Assembly (NCBI RefSeq): GCF_026967925.1
Contig: NZ_JAPVBI010000001.1
Location: forward strand, 186,001-250,000
Direction of reading: 5' to 3'
From: Modestobacter sp. VKM Ac-2985
Lineage (GTDB): Bacteria; Actinomycetota; Actinomycetes; Mycobacteriales; Geodermatophilaceae
Length of the DNA: 64,000 nucleotides
Shown here: positions 8,455 to 17,186 of the stretch, in pieces
Layout: the number at the start of each line of letters is the position of its first letter
How positions within the stretch are numbered: position 1 is the stretch's first letter
Notes under the pieces: generated by a model
What the model was told of the DNA's origin: nothing
Database searches by the model: none
What the model saw: the letters and a program-made list of their open reading frames with translations, nothing else
Made by a program: the position numbers and the translations under genes

Positions 8455-9719
8455 AGCACCTGCCCCGCACCTGTGCGCTGACCGCCGCGGCCGTCACGAT
8501 GCTCTCGCTGGCCGCCTGCAGCACCACGGACCCGGACGCGTCGGGCGGCAGCGGCGGCGGTGCCGAGGGTGACGTGACCACCGGCAGCGGGGTCACCGAC
8601 TCCGAGATCACCGTCGGCATGCTCACCGACCTGTCGGGGCCCTTCGCCGCGGGCGCCGCGGTGCAGGTCACCCAGACCAACGCCTACTGGGACCAGGTCA
8701 ACGCCGACGGCGGGGTCTGCGACCGGGACGTCGTGGTCGACGTGCAGGACCACGGCTACGACCCGCAGCGCGCGGTCACCCTCTACCGGAGCATGGCGCC
8801 GGACGTCATCGCCCTGCAGCAGGTCCTCGGCGGCCCGACCAGCGCGGCCGTGCTGCCGCTCGCCGAGCAGGACGACGTGTACGTCGGCGGCGTCGGGTGG
8901 ACCGGCTCCGCGCTGCAGTACGAGAACAACCAGCTCCCCGGCGCCAGCTACGCGATCGAGGCCGCCAACGCCGTCGACTACCTGGTCGACGAGCTCGGTG
9001 TGCCCGAGGGCGGGAGCATCGGCGTCGTCTACTTCGCCGGGGACTACGGCGGCGACGCCCTGGCGGGGGCGGAGCACGCCGCGGAGGAGCGGGGTGTGGA
9101 GATCGTCGCCCAGGAGATCACCTCGCAGACCACCGACCTGTCCGCGCAGGCCTCGGCGCTGGTCCAGGCCGACGTGGCCGGCGTCGTGCTCGCCGCCGCG
9201 CCCACCCAGCTCGCCTCGCTGGCCGGGGTGCTGGCGACCCAGGGGGCCGACGTCCCGATCGTCGGGATGAACCCGACGTTCAACCCCTCGCTGCTGGGCA
9301 GCCCGGTCGCGGACGCCCTGCTGGCCAACGCCTACAGCATCACCAGCGTGGCGCCGTACGCCTCGGACGCCCCGGGCGTCCAGGCCGCCAACGAGCTGTA
9401 CGCGAGCGTCGCCCCGGACGGCGACCTGGGCTGGGAGGTCCCGCTGGCCTACGTGCAGGGCGAGCTGCTCCGGCAGGCGCTCGAGGGTGCCTGCGAGTCC
9501 GGCGAGCTGACCCCGGAGGGCGTCGTCGCCGCGCTGCAGGAGAGCTCCTCGGTGGACACCGACGGTCTGCTGCCCGACGGGCTGGACTACTCCCAGGCCG
9601 GGCAGTCGCCCACCACCACCGTCTACGTCTCCAAGGTGGACGCCGACGCCGAGGCCGGGCTGGCGCTGCTGGAGGAGTTCAGCGGCCCCAGCGCGGAGTC
9701 CTTCTCCTACGGGGGCTGA
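8451..9719 (+). CDS. Substrate-binding lipoprotein of the Liv-type importer
   Basis: A 422-residue periplasmic-binding-protein type I of the LivJ class. The N-terminus has a lipoprotein signal peptide ending in LAAC at residues 16-19, then a Gly/Ser linker and the start of the fold (SEITVGMLTDLSGPFAAGA). The segment NQLPGASYAIEAANA and GVVYFAGDYGGDALAG are typical of this class. It would be tethered outside the membrane and deliver ligand to the LivH/LivM channel. Translation is coupled to LivM by the ATGA overlap. Ligand is not predictable, but the catabolic context favours an aromatic or alicyclic acid. Confidence 0.92.
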   Translation: MKHLPRTCALTAAAVTMLSLAACSTTDPDASGGSGGGAEGDVTTGSGVTDSEITVGMLTDLSGPFAAGAAVQVTQTNAYWDQVNADGGVCDRDVVVDVQDHGYDPQRAVTLYRSMAPDVIALQQVLGGPTSAAVLPLAEQDDVYVGGVGWTGSALQYENNQLPGASYAIEAANAVDYLVDELGVPEGGSIGVVYFAGDYGGDALAGAEHAAEERGVEIVAQEITSQTTDLSAQASALVQADVAGVVLAAAPTQLASLAGVLATQGADVPIVGMNPTFNPSLLGSPVADALLANAYSITSVAPYASDAPGVQAANELYASVAPDGDLGWEVPLAYVQGELLRQALEGACESGELTPEGVVAALQESSSVDTDGLLPDGLDYSQAGQSPTTTVYVSKVDADAEAGLALLEEFSGPSAESFSYGG

Positions 9720-9722
9720 GCG

Positions 9723-11270
9723 GTGCCGGCGCTGGCGGTGAGCGAGCTGCGGTCGCCGGGCGTCGGCCTGGGGGAGGGCGTGCTCGGCGACGTCCTCTCC
9801 CGGGCGGTCCGGGAGGGGCCCGAGGACCTGCTGCTGAGCACGCCGGCCACGGGCGAGACCTGGACGGCGGCCGAGCTGCTGGCCGACGCCCGGGCGGTGG
9901 CCGCCGGGCTGCTGCGTGACCGGGCGCCCGGTGCCCGGATCGCCACCTGCCTGGGCAACGGGCCGGCGCCGGTGCTGCTGCAACTGGGCGTCGCGCTGGC
10001 CGGGATGACCCTGGTGCCGGTCAACCCCCGGTCCCGGCCGGCCGAGCTGGAGCACGCCCTGCGGCTCTCCGGCGCGGAGTGCGTCGTCGCCGCCGAGGAC
10101 GTCGCCGGCAACCCGGTGGCCGACCTCTGCGCGGCCGTCGCCGGCGTCGAGGTCGTCCGGGTCGGCGCCGACTGGCGGGCCGCCCTGCCGGCGGCCGTGC
10201 CGGGGGAGCTGCCGGTCGTCGACCCCGACAGCCTCGCCCAGGTGCAGTTCACCTCCGGCACCACCGGCCGGGCCAAGGGCGTGCGGATCACCCACCGCGC
10301 CATGGTGGTCACCGGGCACGCCTTCGCCGCGCGGCTGGGGCCCACCGCCGGGCGGACCTGGTGCAACCCCATGCCGCTGTTCCACACCGCGGGCAACGTG
10401 CTCGGGGTGGTCGGGGCGTTGTGGGCGCGGGCCGAGCACGTCGTCCTGCCGTTCGCGCCGGGGCCGGTGCTGCAGGCGCTGGCCGACCGCCGGGTGACCA
10501 TGCTGTCGGCGGCCCCCACCCTGCTGGACCTGCTGGCCGCCCACGGCCCGCCCGAGCTGCCCGACCTGCGCGTGCTCTTCACCGGCGGGATGACGGTGAC
10601 GCCGGCCTTCGTCGACCGGGTGGAGCAGGTCTTCGACGCGCGGCTGTCGATCACCTTCGGCATGACCGAGACCTGCGGGGCCGTGCTGCAGACCGCGCCG
10701 ACCGACCCCGACCCGATGCGCCGGGAGACCGTCGGCGCGCCCCTGGCCGGCACCGACGTCCGGATCGCCGGCCCGGACGGTGACGCCGTGCCGCCCGGGA
10801 CGCCGGGGGAGCTGTGGGTGCGCGGCGCGCGGATCACCCGCGGCTACCTGGACGACCCGGCCGCGACCGCCGCGGCCATCGACGCCGACGGCTGGCTGCA
10901 CACCGGCGACCTGGCCGCGATGGACGCCGGTGGCGCCTGCCGGGTCGTCGGCCGGCTCAAGGACATGATCAAGACCGGCGGGGAGAACGTCTCCCCGGTC
11001 GAGGTCGAGGAGGTGCTGGCCGAGCACCCGGACGTCGCCCGGGCCGCCGTGGTCGGGGTGCCGGACGAGCGGTGGGGAGAGCTGGTGGTGGCCTTCGTCG
11101 TCCCGGCGGGCGGTCGGGACCCGCACCCGGCCGAGCTGACCGAGCACTGCCGGGAGCGGTTGTCGCCGTTCAAGGTGCCGCGCTCCTGGCGGGTGGTGGA
11201 CGAGCTGCCGATGACCGCCTCGGCCAAGGTGCAGCGCGCCGAGCTGCGCCGGATCGCGGCGGCGCTGTGA
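9723..11270 (+). CDS. Acyl-CoA synthetase (AMP-forming), second copy
   Basis: A 515-residue adenylate-forming ligase. It shows FTSGTTGRAKG at about 176-186, the TFGMTETCGA motif, DGWLHTGDLA, and RLKDMIKTGGENVSPVEVEE followed by the catalytic-lysine region TASAKVQRAEL. GTG start 4 nt after the binding-protein stop; the 3' end overlaps the next gene (GTGA). Placement directly after the transporter suggests it activates the imported acid at once, trapping it as a CoA thioester. It differs clearly from the ligase at 349-1893, so the two probably act on different intermediates. Confidence 0.92.
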   Translation: MPALAVSELRSPGVGLGEGVLGDVLSRAVREGPEDLLLSTPATGETWTAAELLADARAVAAGLLRDRAPGARIATCLGNGPAPVLLQLGVALAGMTLVPVNPRSRPAELEHALRLSGAECVVAAEDVAGNPVADLCAAVAGVEVVRVGADWRAALPAAVPGELPVVDPDSLAQVQFTSGTTGRAKGVRITHRAMVVTGHAFAARLGPTAGRTWCNPMPLFHTAGNVLGVVGALWARAEHVVLPFAPGPVLQALADRRVTMLSAAPTLLDLLAAHGPPELPDLRVLFTGGMTVTPAFVDRVEQVFDARLSITFGMTETCGAVLQTAPTDPDPMRRETVGAPLAGTDVRIAGPDGDAVPPGTPGELWVRGARITRGYLDDPAATAAAIDADGWLHTGDLAAMDAGGACRVVGRLKDMIKTGGENVSPVEVEEVLAEHPDVARAAVVGVPDERWGELVVAFVVPAGGRDPHPAELTEHCRERLSPFKVPRSWRVVDELPMTASAKVQRAELRRIAAAL

Positions 11271-12037
11271 GATCCGGACTGCTGGCCGACCTCGCGGCCG
11301 AGGGCGAGGCGCTGGAGAGGCTGCTCGTCCCGTCGGCGTCCACGGACTGGGCCCGGCCCACCCCCGCGGCCGGGTGGACCGTCGCCCACCAGGTCGCCCA
11401 CCTGGCTTGGACCGACGAGGTGGCCCTGCTGGCCGCCACGGACCCGGCCGCCTTCGCCGTCCGGGCCGCCGGGGAGCCGGCCGACGCCGTCACCCGCGGC
11501 GCCGAGGAGGGGGCGGCCGACCCGCCCGCGGCGCTGCTGGCCCGGTGGCGGACCGGCCGGGGAGCCCTGGCCGAGGCCCTCGCGGCCGTGCCCGACGGCA
11601 CCCGGCTGCCCTGGTTCGGCCCGCCGATGAGCGCGGCGTCGATGGCCACGGCCCGGCTGATGGAGACCTGGGCGCACGGCGTGGACGTCGGGGACGCCCT
11701 CGGCCGCCCGCCCCACCCCTCCGCCCGGCTCGACCACGTCGCCCACCTCGGCGTGCGCACCCGGGCGTTCGCCTTCGCCGCGCACGGCCGGCCGGCGCCC
11801 ACCGCCCCGATCCGGGTCGAGCTGACCCGCACCGACGGCTCGCGCTGGACCGACGGGCCGCCCGACGCCGGACAGTCGGTCACCGGGCCGCTGCTGGACT
11901 TCTGCCTGCGGGTCGTCCAGCGCCGTCCCCGGACTGCCCTGTCCCTCGTCGCGGTCGGCTCGGACGCCGACGCGTGGCTCGACGTGGCGCAGGCGTTCGC
12001 CGGCCCGCCGGGACGGGGCAGCGACGGTCTTCCGTGA
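11267..12037 (+). CDS. TIGR03084-like / maleylpyruvate-isomerase-fold protein
   Basis: A 256-residue cytoplasmic protein of the DinB/MDMPI four-helix-bundle type. The N-terminal part (LLADLAAEGEALERLL, GWTVAHQVAHLAW) and the METWAHGVDVGDALG segment match the actinobacterial TIGR03084 family, whose members have candidate metal-binding histidines (H in VAHQVAHL and TWAHG). Its function is not established; members sit near acyl-CoA and aromatic-degradation genes. The start is GTG at 11267, overlapping the ligase stop as GTGA. This is the last gene of the transporter operon. Confidence 0.8.
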   Translation: MRSGLLADLAAEGEALERLLVPSASTDWARPTPAAGWTVAHQVAHLAWTDEVALLAATDPAAFAVRAAGEPADAVTRGAEEGAADPPAALLARWRTGRGALAEALAAVPDGTRLPWFGPPMSAASMATARLMETWAHGVDVGDALGRPPHPSARLDHVAHLGVRTRAFAFAAHGRPAPTAPIRVELTRTDGSRWTDGPPDAGQSVTGPLLDFCLRVVQRRPRTALSLVAVGSDADAWLDVAQAFAGPPGRGSDGLP

Positions 12038-12062
12038 GGCGGAAGGAGGGCTGTCCTCCGCC
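12038..12062 (+). terminator. Putative terminator hairpin after the transporter operon
   Basis: GGCGGA-a-GGA at 12038-12047 pairs with TCC-TCCGCC at 12054-12062, giving nine base pairs with one bulge and a 6-nt loop, starting directly at the stop codon of the preceding gene. There is no T-run, which is common in high-GC actinobacteria. Confidence 0.5.
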
Positions 12063-12077
12063 GTGACTGCCGTCACG
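12062..12077. promoter_or_regulatory. Operator-like inverted repeat upstream of the Rieske oxygenase
   Basis: CGTGAC (12062-12067) and GTCACG (12072-12077) form a perfect 6-bp dyad with a 4-nt spacer, 38 nt before the oxygenase ATG. It could be a binding site for the IclR regulator encoded at the end of this group. This is inference from symmetry and position only. Confidence 0.35.
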
Positions 12078-12115
12078 CTGGGGGAGTCGAAGAGGACACC
12101 AGCGGGAGGAACACC

Positions 12116-13207
12116 ATGACGTCGATCGTCCGGAACCAGTGGTACGTGGCCGCCTACGGCCGAGAGGTCGGCCGCGAGCTGTTCAGCCGCACGATCTGCG
12201 GGGAGTCGATCCTCTTCTGGCGGACCGAGGCCGGCGAGGTCACCGCGATGAGCGACCGCTGCGTGCACCGCCGGTTCCCGCTCTCGCAGGCGCCCAGTCA
12301 CCTGGTCGGCGACACCGTCGTCTGCGGCTACCACGGCTTCACCTACGGCGCCGACGGCGGCTGCGTGGCCGTGCCCGGCCAGACCCGGGTGCCGCGCACC
12401 GCCCGGCTGAAGAGCTACCCGGTGGTGGAGCAGGACAGCTTCGTCTGGGTGTTCATCGGCGACGCCGAGAAGGCGGAGAGCGTCACGATCCCGCGGGCGC
12501 CGTGGCTGGCCCAGGAGGGCTGGACGACGGTCAGCGGCATGGAGCCGCTCGCCGCCCGGGCCAGCCTGCTGGTGGACAACCTGATGGACCTCTCGCACGA
12601 GACCTACCTGCACGGCGGGTACATCGGGACGCCGGAGGTGGCGAACACCCCGATCACCACCGAGGTCGACGACGCCGCCGGGGTCGTCTACGTCAGCCGG
12701 CACATGGCCGACGCGGAGTGCCCGCCGTTCTACGCCAAGAGCACCGGCATCACCGGCCGGATCACCCGCTGGCAGGACATCGAGTTCACCCCGCCATGCC
12801 TGTACAAGCTGCACAGCCGGATCGCCCCGGTCGGGGTGCTGCCCAACGACGACGGCACCGACCCGGACGCCTTCCACGTCGAGGTCGTCTACGCGATCAC
12901 CCCGGAGACGGAGTCGACCACGCACGACTTCTGGGCCGTCGCCCGCGACTTCGCCCTCGACGACGAGGGGGTGTCGGAGTTCCTGCGGGAGAGCAACCGC
13001 ACCGTCGTCCTGCAGGACGTCGTCGCCCTCGATGTGCTGGAGAAGGTGCTCACCGGCGAGCCGGACGGCTACCAGGAGCTCTCCATCAACATCGACACCG
13101 GTGGCCTGGCCGCCCGGCGGATCATCGCCCGGCTGGCGGCCGAGGGCGACGGCGAGCAGGCACCTGCCACCCCGCCGGCCCGCACCCCTGCGGCGGCCAC
13201 CCGGTGA
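12116..13207 (+). CDS. Rieske non-heme iron aromatic oxygenase, VanA-like
   Basis: A 363-residue oxygenase alpha subunit. The Rieske [2Fe-2S] ligands are in CVHRRFPL and CGYHGF (C-x-H ... C-x2-H, residues about 46-67). The mononuclear iron site is in DNLMDLSHETYLH, where two histidines five residues apart (H-x4-H) follow an aspartate that bridges the two centres. The VanA-type catalytic domain follows (ISRH-like VSRHMAD, LYKLHSRIAP). Such enzymes O-demethylate or hydroxylate aromatic acids using electrons from a VanB-type reductase, which is encoded two genes on. A strong GGGAGGAA ribosome site precedes the ATG. Vanillate itself is not proven to be the substrate. Confidence 0.9.
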   Translation: MTSIVRNQWYVAAYGREVGRELFSRTICGESILFWRTEAGEVTAMSDRCVHRRFPLSQAPSHLVGDTVVCGYHGFTYGADGGCVAVPGQTRVPRTARLKSYPVVEQDSFVWVFIGDAEKAESVTIPRAPWLAQEGWTTVSGMEPLAARASLLVDNLMDLSHETYLHGGYIGTPEVANTPITTEVDDAAGVVYVSRHMADAECPPFYAKSTGITGRITRWQDIEFTPPCLYKLHSRIAPVGVLPNDDGTDPDAFHVEVVYAITPETESTTHDFWAVARDFALDDEGVSEFLRESNRTVVLQDVVALDVLEKVLTGEPDGYQELSINIDTGGLAARRIIARLAAEGDGEQAPATPPARTPAAATR

Positions 13208-13524
13208 CCGGCGTCCCCGCGCCGCGCGATGGATCGGTCACCCGGCAGCCGGAGCTGCCCGCACCGCGCCAGGTGCTCGAGGGCGAGCGGGTGCTGCGGG
13301 TGAACTGGCTGCCCGGCTCCGACCGGCTGCGCGGCCTGTGCCACTGCGGCGCCGAGGCCGAGGCGTCGGACCCGGTGGAGATGTGGGAGTGGCTGCTGGC
13401 CCACCCCGATCACCCGGCGGACGGCCCGACCGAGCCCCCGGCGACGGGCCCGCTGCCCACCCCACCGGCCCACCTGGTGACCGACCCCCTGGTGATCATC
13501 CGCCGGGTGCCCGTCCCCGCCTGA
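13204..13524 (+). CDS. Small protein of unknown function between oxygenase and reductase
   Basis: A 106-residue protein starting at a GTG that overlaps the oxygenase stop (GTGA), so it is almost certainly translated with it. It has no signal peptide or membrane segment. The only notable motif is a CHCGAEAEASDPVEMWEWLLAHP segment, in which the paired cysteines and histidine could bind a metal, followed by a Pro-rich tail. I do not recognise the family. Position between the oxygenase and its reductase suggests an accessory role such as cluster insertion, electron transfer or substrate handling, but nothing in the sequence proves it. Confidence 0.7.
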   Translation: MTGVPAPRDGSVTRQPELPAPRQVLEGERVLRVNWLPGSDRLRGLCHCGAEAEASDPVEMWEWLLAHPDHPADGPTEPPATGPLPTPPAHLVTDPLVIIRRVPVPA

Positions 13525-13539
13525 CGCCCCTTCCGCGAC

Positions 13540-13601
13540 AGGCATAGGAAGCTTTCCGCCCAGTTTCTCGGCCGAGAGTGGGTGAAAAGCCTCCTATGCC
13601 T
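13540..13601. promoter_or_regulatory. 62-nt nested inverted repeat (operator or attenuator/terminator)
   Basis: An 18-nt left arm beginning AGGCATAGGA (13540) and right arm ending TCCTATGCCT (13601) match with two to three mismatches. The centre is the palindrome TCTCGGCCGAGA (13566-13577). The whole element can fold into one long imperfect stem. It separates the oxygenase pair from the reductase gene, 24 nt before the reductase start, and could bind the IclR regulator or modulate readthrough. Confidence 0.6.
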
Positions 13602-13625
13602 CGCCGTGCCACGACGAGGAGAGAA

Positions 13626-14603
13626 GTGCACAGCACGCATGACGAGGTCGACCTGCGGCTGCAGGTGGCCCGGCGGACGACGGGCGCCGAGGGCGTCGTC
13701 GTCCTCGAGCTGCGCGACCCGACCGGCGCCGACCTGCCGGCCTGGTCGCCCGGCGCGCACATCGACCTGCTGCTGCCCGGTGGGCTGACCCGGCAGTACT
13801 CGCTGTGCGGCGACCCGCACGACCGGGCGGTCTGGCAGATCGGGGTGCTCCGCGAGCCGGCGGGGCGGGGCGGCTCTGCCCTCGTGCACGACCAGGTGCA
13901 GGAGGGCGCGGAGATCGACGTCCGGGGGCCGCGGAACCACTTCGAGCTGGTGCCCGCCCCGCGGTACGTGTTCCTCGCCGGCGGCATCGGCATCACCCCG
14001 ATCCTGCCGATGGCCGCCGCCGCCGAGGAGGCCGGCGCCACCTGGGAGTTCCACTACGGCGGGCGCACCCGGACGTCGATGGCCTTCCTCGAGGCGCTGG
14101 AGGCGCTGGAGGCGAAGACCGGGCACGGCCTGCGGGTCACGCTGCACCCGCAGGACGAGGTGGGGCTGATCGACCTCGACCGCATCCTGGGCACCCCGCA
14201 GCCGGACACCAAGGTGTACTGCTGCGGCCCCGAGCCGCTGCTGGCCGCGGTGGAGCAGCGCTGCGCCGACTGGCCACCCGGGGCGCTGCACGTGGAACGA
14301 TTCGCCCCGAAGGAGCAGGGCGAGCGGGTGCTCAGCGGCGACTTCGACGTCGAGCTGACGCTGTCGGGCACGACGCTGACGGTCCCGCCGGACAAGTCGA
14401 TCCTGCAGGTGGTGGAGGAGGCGGGCATCCCGGTCCTCTCCTCGTGCCAGGAGGGGACGTGTGGCACGTGCGAGACCCCGGTGCTGGACGGGACGGTCGA
14501 CCACCGCGACTCGCTGCTGACCCCGGAGGAGCAGGCGGCGAACGACACGATGTTCATCTGCGTCTCCCGCGCCGCGTGTCCGAAGCTGGTCCTGGAGCTC
14601 TGA
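13626..14603 (+). CDS. VanB-like oxygenase reductase (FNR domain plus C-terminal plant-type [2Fe-2S])
   Basis: A 325-residue phthalate-dioxygenase-reductase-type protein. The N-terminal flavin domain has the RQYSLCGDP motif (FMN binding) and the nucleotide domain has LAGGIGITPILPM; KVYCCGPEPLL ends that domain. The C-terminal ferredoxin domain has CQEGTCGTCETPVL and a later FICVSRA cysteine, the C-x4-C-x2-C ... C set for a plant-type cluster. It passes electrons from NAD(P)H to the Rieske oxygenase encoded upstream. I chose GTG 13626 because of the AGGAGAG just before it; two upstream in-frame codons fall inside the inverted repeat. Confidence 0.9.
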   Translation: MHSTHDEVDLRLQVARRTTGAEGVVVLELRDPTGADLPAWSPGAHIDLLLPGGLTRQYSLCGDPHDRAVWQIGVLREPAGRGGSALVHDQVQEGAEIDVRGPRNHFELVPAPRYVFLAGGIGITPILPMAAAAEEAGATWEFHYGGRTRTSMAFLEALEALEAKTGHGLRVTLHPQDEVGLIDLDRILGTPQPDTKVYCCGPEPLLAAVEQRCADWPPGALHVERFAPKEQGERVLSGDFDVELTLSGTTLTVPPDKSILQVVEEAGIPVLSSCQEGTCGTCETPVLDGTVDHRDSLLTPEEQAANDTMFICVSRAACPKLVLEL

Positions 14604-15370
14604 CCCCGGCCGGGCCGGGCGCGCGGCGGACGGCGGGCAGCAAGCTGCTCGCCGTCCTCGACGCGTTCACCCGGGACCGGCGCGCGCTGACCCTGTCGGA
14701 GATCGCCCGCGCCACCGACGTCCCGCTGTCGACCGCACACCGGCTGATCGCCGAGCTGTGCAGCTGGGGCGGGCTCGAACGCGACCCCGACGGTCGGTAC
14801 CGGGTGGGGCTGCGGCTGTGGGAGCTGGGCGCGCTGGCACCGCGCGGACTGGGCCTGCGGGAGGCGGCCCTGCCGTTCATGGAGGACCTCTACGAGGTGA
14901 CCCACGAGAACGTCCAGTTGGCGGTCCGGGACGGCGTGGAGGTGGTGTTCGTCGAGCGGTTCGCGTCCCGGGACGCGGTCGCGGTCTACACCGAGGTCGG
15001 GGGCCGGTTCGCGCTGCCGCCCACCGGCGTCGGGCTGGTGCTGCTCGCGCACGCACCGCCCGAGGTGCAGGAGCAGGTGCTCGGCTCGCCGCTGCGCCGG
15101 TACACCGCGCAGACGATCACCGACCCGGTGCAGCTGCGTCGGGTCCTGGCCGAGGTCCGTCGCGCCGGGGTGGCGGTCAGCGACCGGCAGGTCACCGACG
15201 ACGCGGTCTCGGTGGCCGCGCCGATCTCCGCCCGCGGCGAGGTGGTCGCGGCGCTGTCGATCGTGGTCCGGGGCAGCTCTCCGGCCGCCGTCCGGCCGAT
15301 GGCGTCCGGCGTCCGGGCCGCCGCGCGGGCGATCAGTCGCACCCTGGCCGGAGGCCCGGCCGAGGGCTGA
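14576..15370 (+). CDS. IclR-family transcriptional regulator
   Basis: An IclR protein with an N-terminal winged helix (SKLLAVLDAFTRDRRALTLSEIARATDVPLSTAHRLI) and an effector domain with GLRLWELGA, ENVQLAVRDGVEVVFVERF and the late AAPISARGEVVAALSIV. IclR regulators commonly control aromatic-acid pathways. The start is uncertain: GTG at 14576 overlaps the reductase gene by 28 nt, while a CTG at 14600 would overlap its stop as CTGA; no ATG, GTG or TTG lies between them and the conserved domain. It is encoded with, and probably regulates, the oxygenase-reductase genes. Confidence 0.85.
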   Translation: MSEAGPGALTPAGPGARRTAGSKLLAVLDAFTRDRRALTLSEIARATDVPLSTAHRLIAELCSWGGLERDPDGRYRVGLRLWELGALAPRGLGLREAALPFMEDLYEVTHENVQLAVRDGVEVVFVERFASRDAVAVYTEVGGRFALPPTGVGLVLLAHAPPEVQEQVLGSPLRRYTAQTITDPVQLRRVLAEVRRAGVAVSDRQVTDDAVSVAAPISARGEVVAALSIVVRGSSPAAVRPMASGVRAAARAISRTLAGGPAEG

Positions 15371-15494
15371 GGTATGGCGCGCTAACGGACTCCCGGAGTT
15401 CTCCCGAAGATCGTCTGGGTGTCACCCGTTGGTCTGCACCGGCGACGGAGAGTTCCCGCGACAGATGCAGCACGGACTATGCGGGAGCGCCTCG

Positions 15495-17186
15495 ATGAGC
15501 CACGACCACGACCACCCCCACCACCACGACCACGACCACGGCCACTCGCACGGTGCGGTCTCCGGCGTGGAGGGCACCTGGGCCGACCCGCAGGCCGACG
15601 ACCCGTTGTCGGTGTCGCGTCGCGCCTTCCTGGCCACCACCGCCGTCGTCGCCGGTGCCGCTGCCGGGCTGGGCAGCGCCGTCGGCGGCGTGGGCCAGGG
15701 GGTCGCTGCCGCCGCCGGCGCCGGGACGACGGCGAACGCCTGGACCGGGCGCACCCGGTACTACGCCGGTGACCACCACATCCACACCAAGTACTCGCCG
15801 GACGCGCAGTACGACGTGGCGACGCAGATCATCAAGGGCCGGCAGTACGGCCTGGACTGGATGGTCATCACCGACCACGGTGGCGTCGCGCACCAGAAGC
15901 TCTCGATCGACAAGATCACCCCGGAGATCGAGAAGGTCCGCCGGCAGTACGCCGGCACGATGATCTACCAGGGCCTGGAGTGGAACATCCCGGGCGCCGA
16001 GCACGCCACGGTCATGCTGCCCCCGGGCAGCGCGACCGTCGACATCCTGAAGGCCTTCGAGGCCGGCTACGACGGCAGCGCGCTGGCGGCCAAGGGCGTG
16101 ACCGGGAACGTGGAGCCCTACGCCATCGACGCCCTGAAGTACCTGGACAACCAGGTGCGCAACCGGCGCACCGAGATCGCGCTGATGTTCGCCAACCACC
16201 CGAGCCGGCAGGGCATCGACAGCCCGCACGAGATCCGCAACTGGCGGGACGCCGCCCCGCAGGTCGCCGTGGGCATGGAGGGCGCGCCCGGTCACCAGGC
16301 CGCCGGCATCCCGACGTCGCAGGGCGGCCCCGGCAGCGGCCGCGGCTACTACGACAACGCCGGTGCCAACCCCACCCGGTTCCTGCCCTACCCGCCGGAG
16401 TCCTACCGCACCTTCGGTGGCTTCGACTGGATGACCGCCACCGTCGGTGGCCTCTGGGACTCGCTGCTGGCCGAGGGCAAGCCCTGGTGGGTCACCGCGA
16501 CGTCGGACTCGCACCGGGTCTTCCGGGACACCCGCATCCAGGGCCCGCTGGACTTCAACGCCAACGGCACCAAGGGCGATGCGGTCGACACCGGCCGTCC
16601 GATCACCCAGTACGGCGACTTCTGGCCCGGCCAGTACAGCAGCACCCTCGTGGGCTCGGACTCCCGTTCCTACGTCGGGATCATGCAGGGCCTGCAGGCC
16701 GGCAAGGTCGTCGCCGTGCACGGCCGGATCATCGAGGCCCTGGACGTGCGGGTCCGCTCCGCGAAGGACGGCGACCCGCAGGGCGCCACGCTCGGTGGCC
16801 GCACCTGGGTGCGCCGCGGTGGTGACGTCACGGTGACCATCACGGTCAAGGTGGCCGGTGGCGCCAACGCCAACGGCGACGTGCCCAAGCTGGCCAAGGT
16901 CGACGTCATCAGCGGCCCGGTCACCGGTGCCGCGTCCGACCGGGACGTCTTCACCGCCCCGGAGACCGCCGTCGTGAAGACCTTCGAGGTCGGTCGCGGC
17001 CGGGCGCAGTGGACGTTCGAGCACACGTTCACGAACGTGGAGCGGTCCTTCTACGTGCGCCTGCGGGGCAGCGACGGCAACCAGCTGGACGCCGCCGGCA
17101 ACCCGCTGATGGACGTCGTCGGGGACGCGAACCCGTGGGAGGACCTCTGGTTCTACGCCAACCCGGTCTTCGTCGACGCCGTCTGA
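15495..17186 (+). CDS. Tat-exported PHP-domain metal-dependent phosphoesterase-like protein with a His-rich leader
   Basis: A 563-residue protein. Residues 1-20 contain ten histidines alternating with Asp/Gly/Ser. A twin-arginine signal follows (SRRAFLATTAVV with a long Ala/Gly hydrophobic stretch), so the mature protein should be exported folded. The mature part starts with a PHP-type motif GDHHIHTKYSPDA and continues with VITDHGG and FANHPSRQG, giving a set of metal-binding His/Asp. The C-terminal third (about 420-563) looks like beta-sandwich sequence (DVTVTITVKVAGG, SFYVRLRGSDGN). Predicted hydrolase activity is inferred from the fold. ATG 15495 has GGGAG upstream. It overlaps the next gene by 1 nt. 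Confidence 0.83.
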   Translation: MSHDHDHPHHHDHDHGHSHGAVSGVEGTWADPQADDPLSVSRRAFLATTAVVAGAAAGLGSAVGGVGQGVAAAAGAGTTANAWTGRTRYYAGDHHIHTKYSPDAQYDVATQIIKGRQYGLDWMVITDHGGVAHQKLSIDKITPEIEKVRRQYAGTMIYQGLEWNIPGAEHATVMLPPGSATVDILKAFEAGYDGSALAAKGVTGNVEPYAIDALKYLDNQVRNRRTEIALMFANHPSRQGIDSPHEIRNWRDAAPQVAVGMEGAPGHQAAGIPTSQGGPGSGRGYYDNAGANPTRFLPYPPESYRTFGGFDWMTATVGGLWDSLLAEGKPWWVTATSDSHRVFRDTRIQGPLDFNANGTKGDAVDTGRPITQYGDFWPGQYSSTLVGSDSRSYVGIMQGLQAGKVVAVHGRIIEALDVRVRSAKDGDPQGATLGGRTWVRRGGDVTVTITVKVAGGANANGDVPKLAKVDVISGPVTGAASDRDVFTAPETAVVKTFEVGRGRAQWTFEHTFTNVERSFYVRLRGSDGNQLDAAGNPLMDVVGDANPWEDLWFYANPVFVDAV

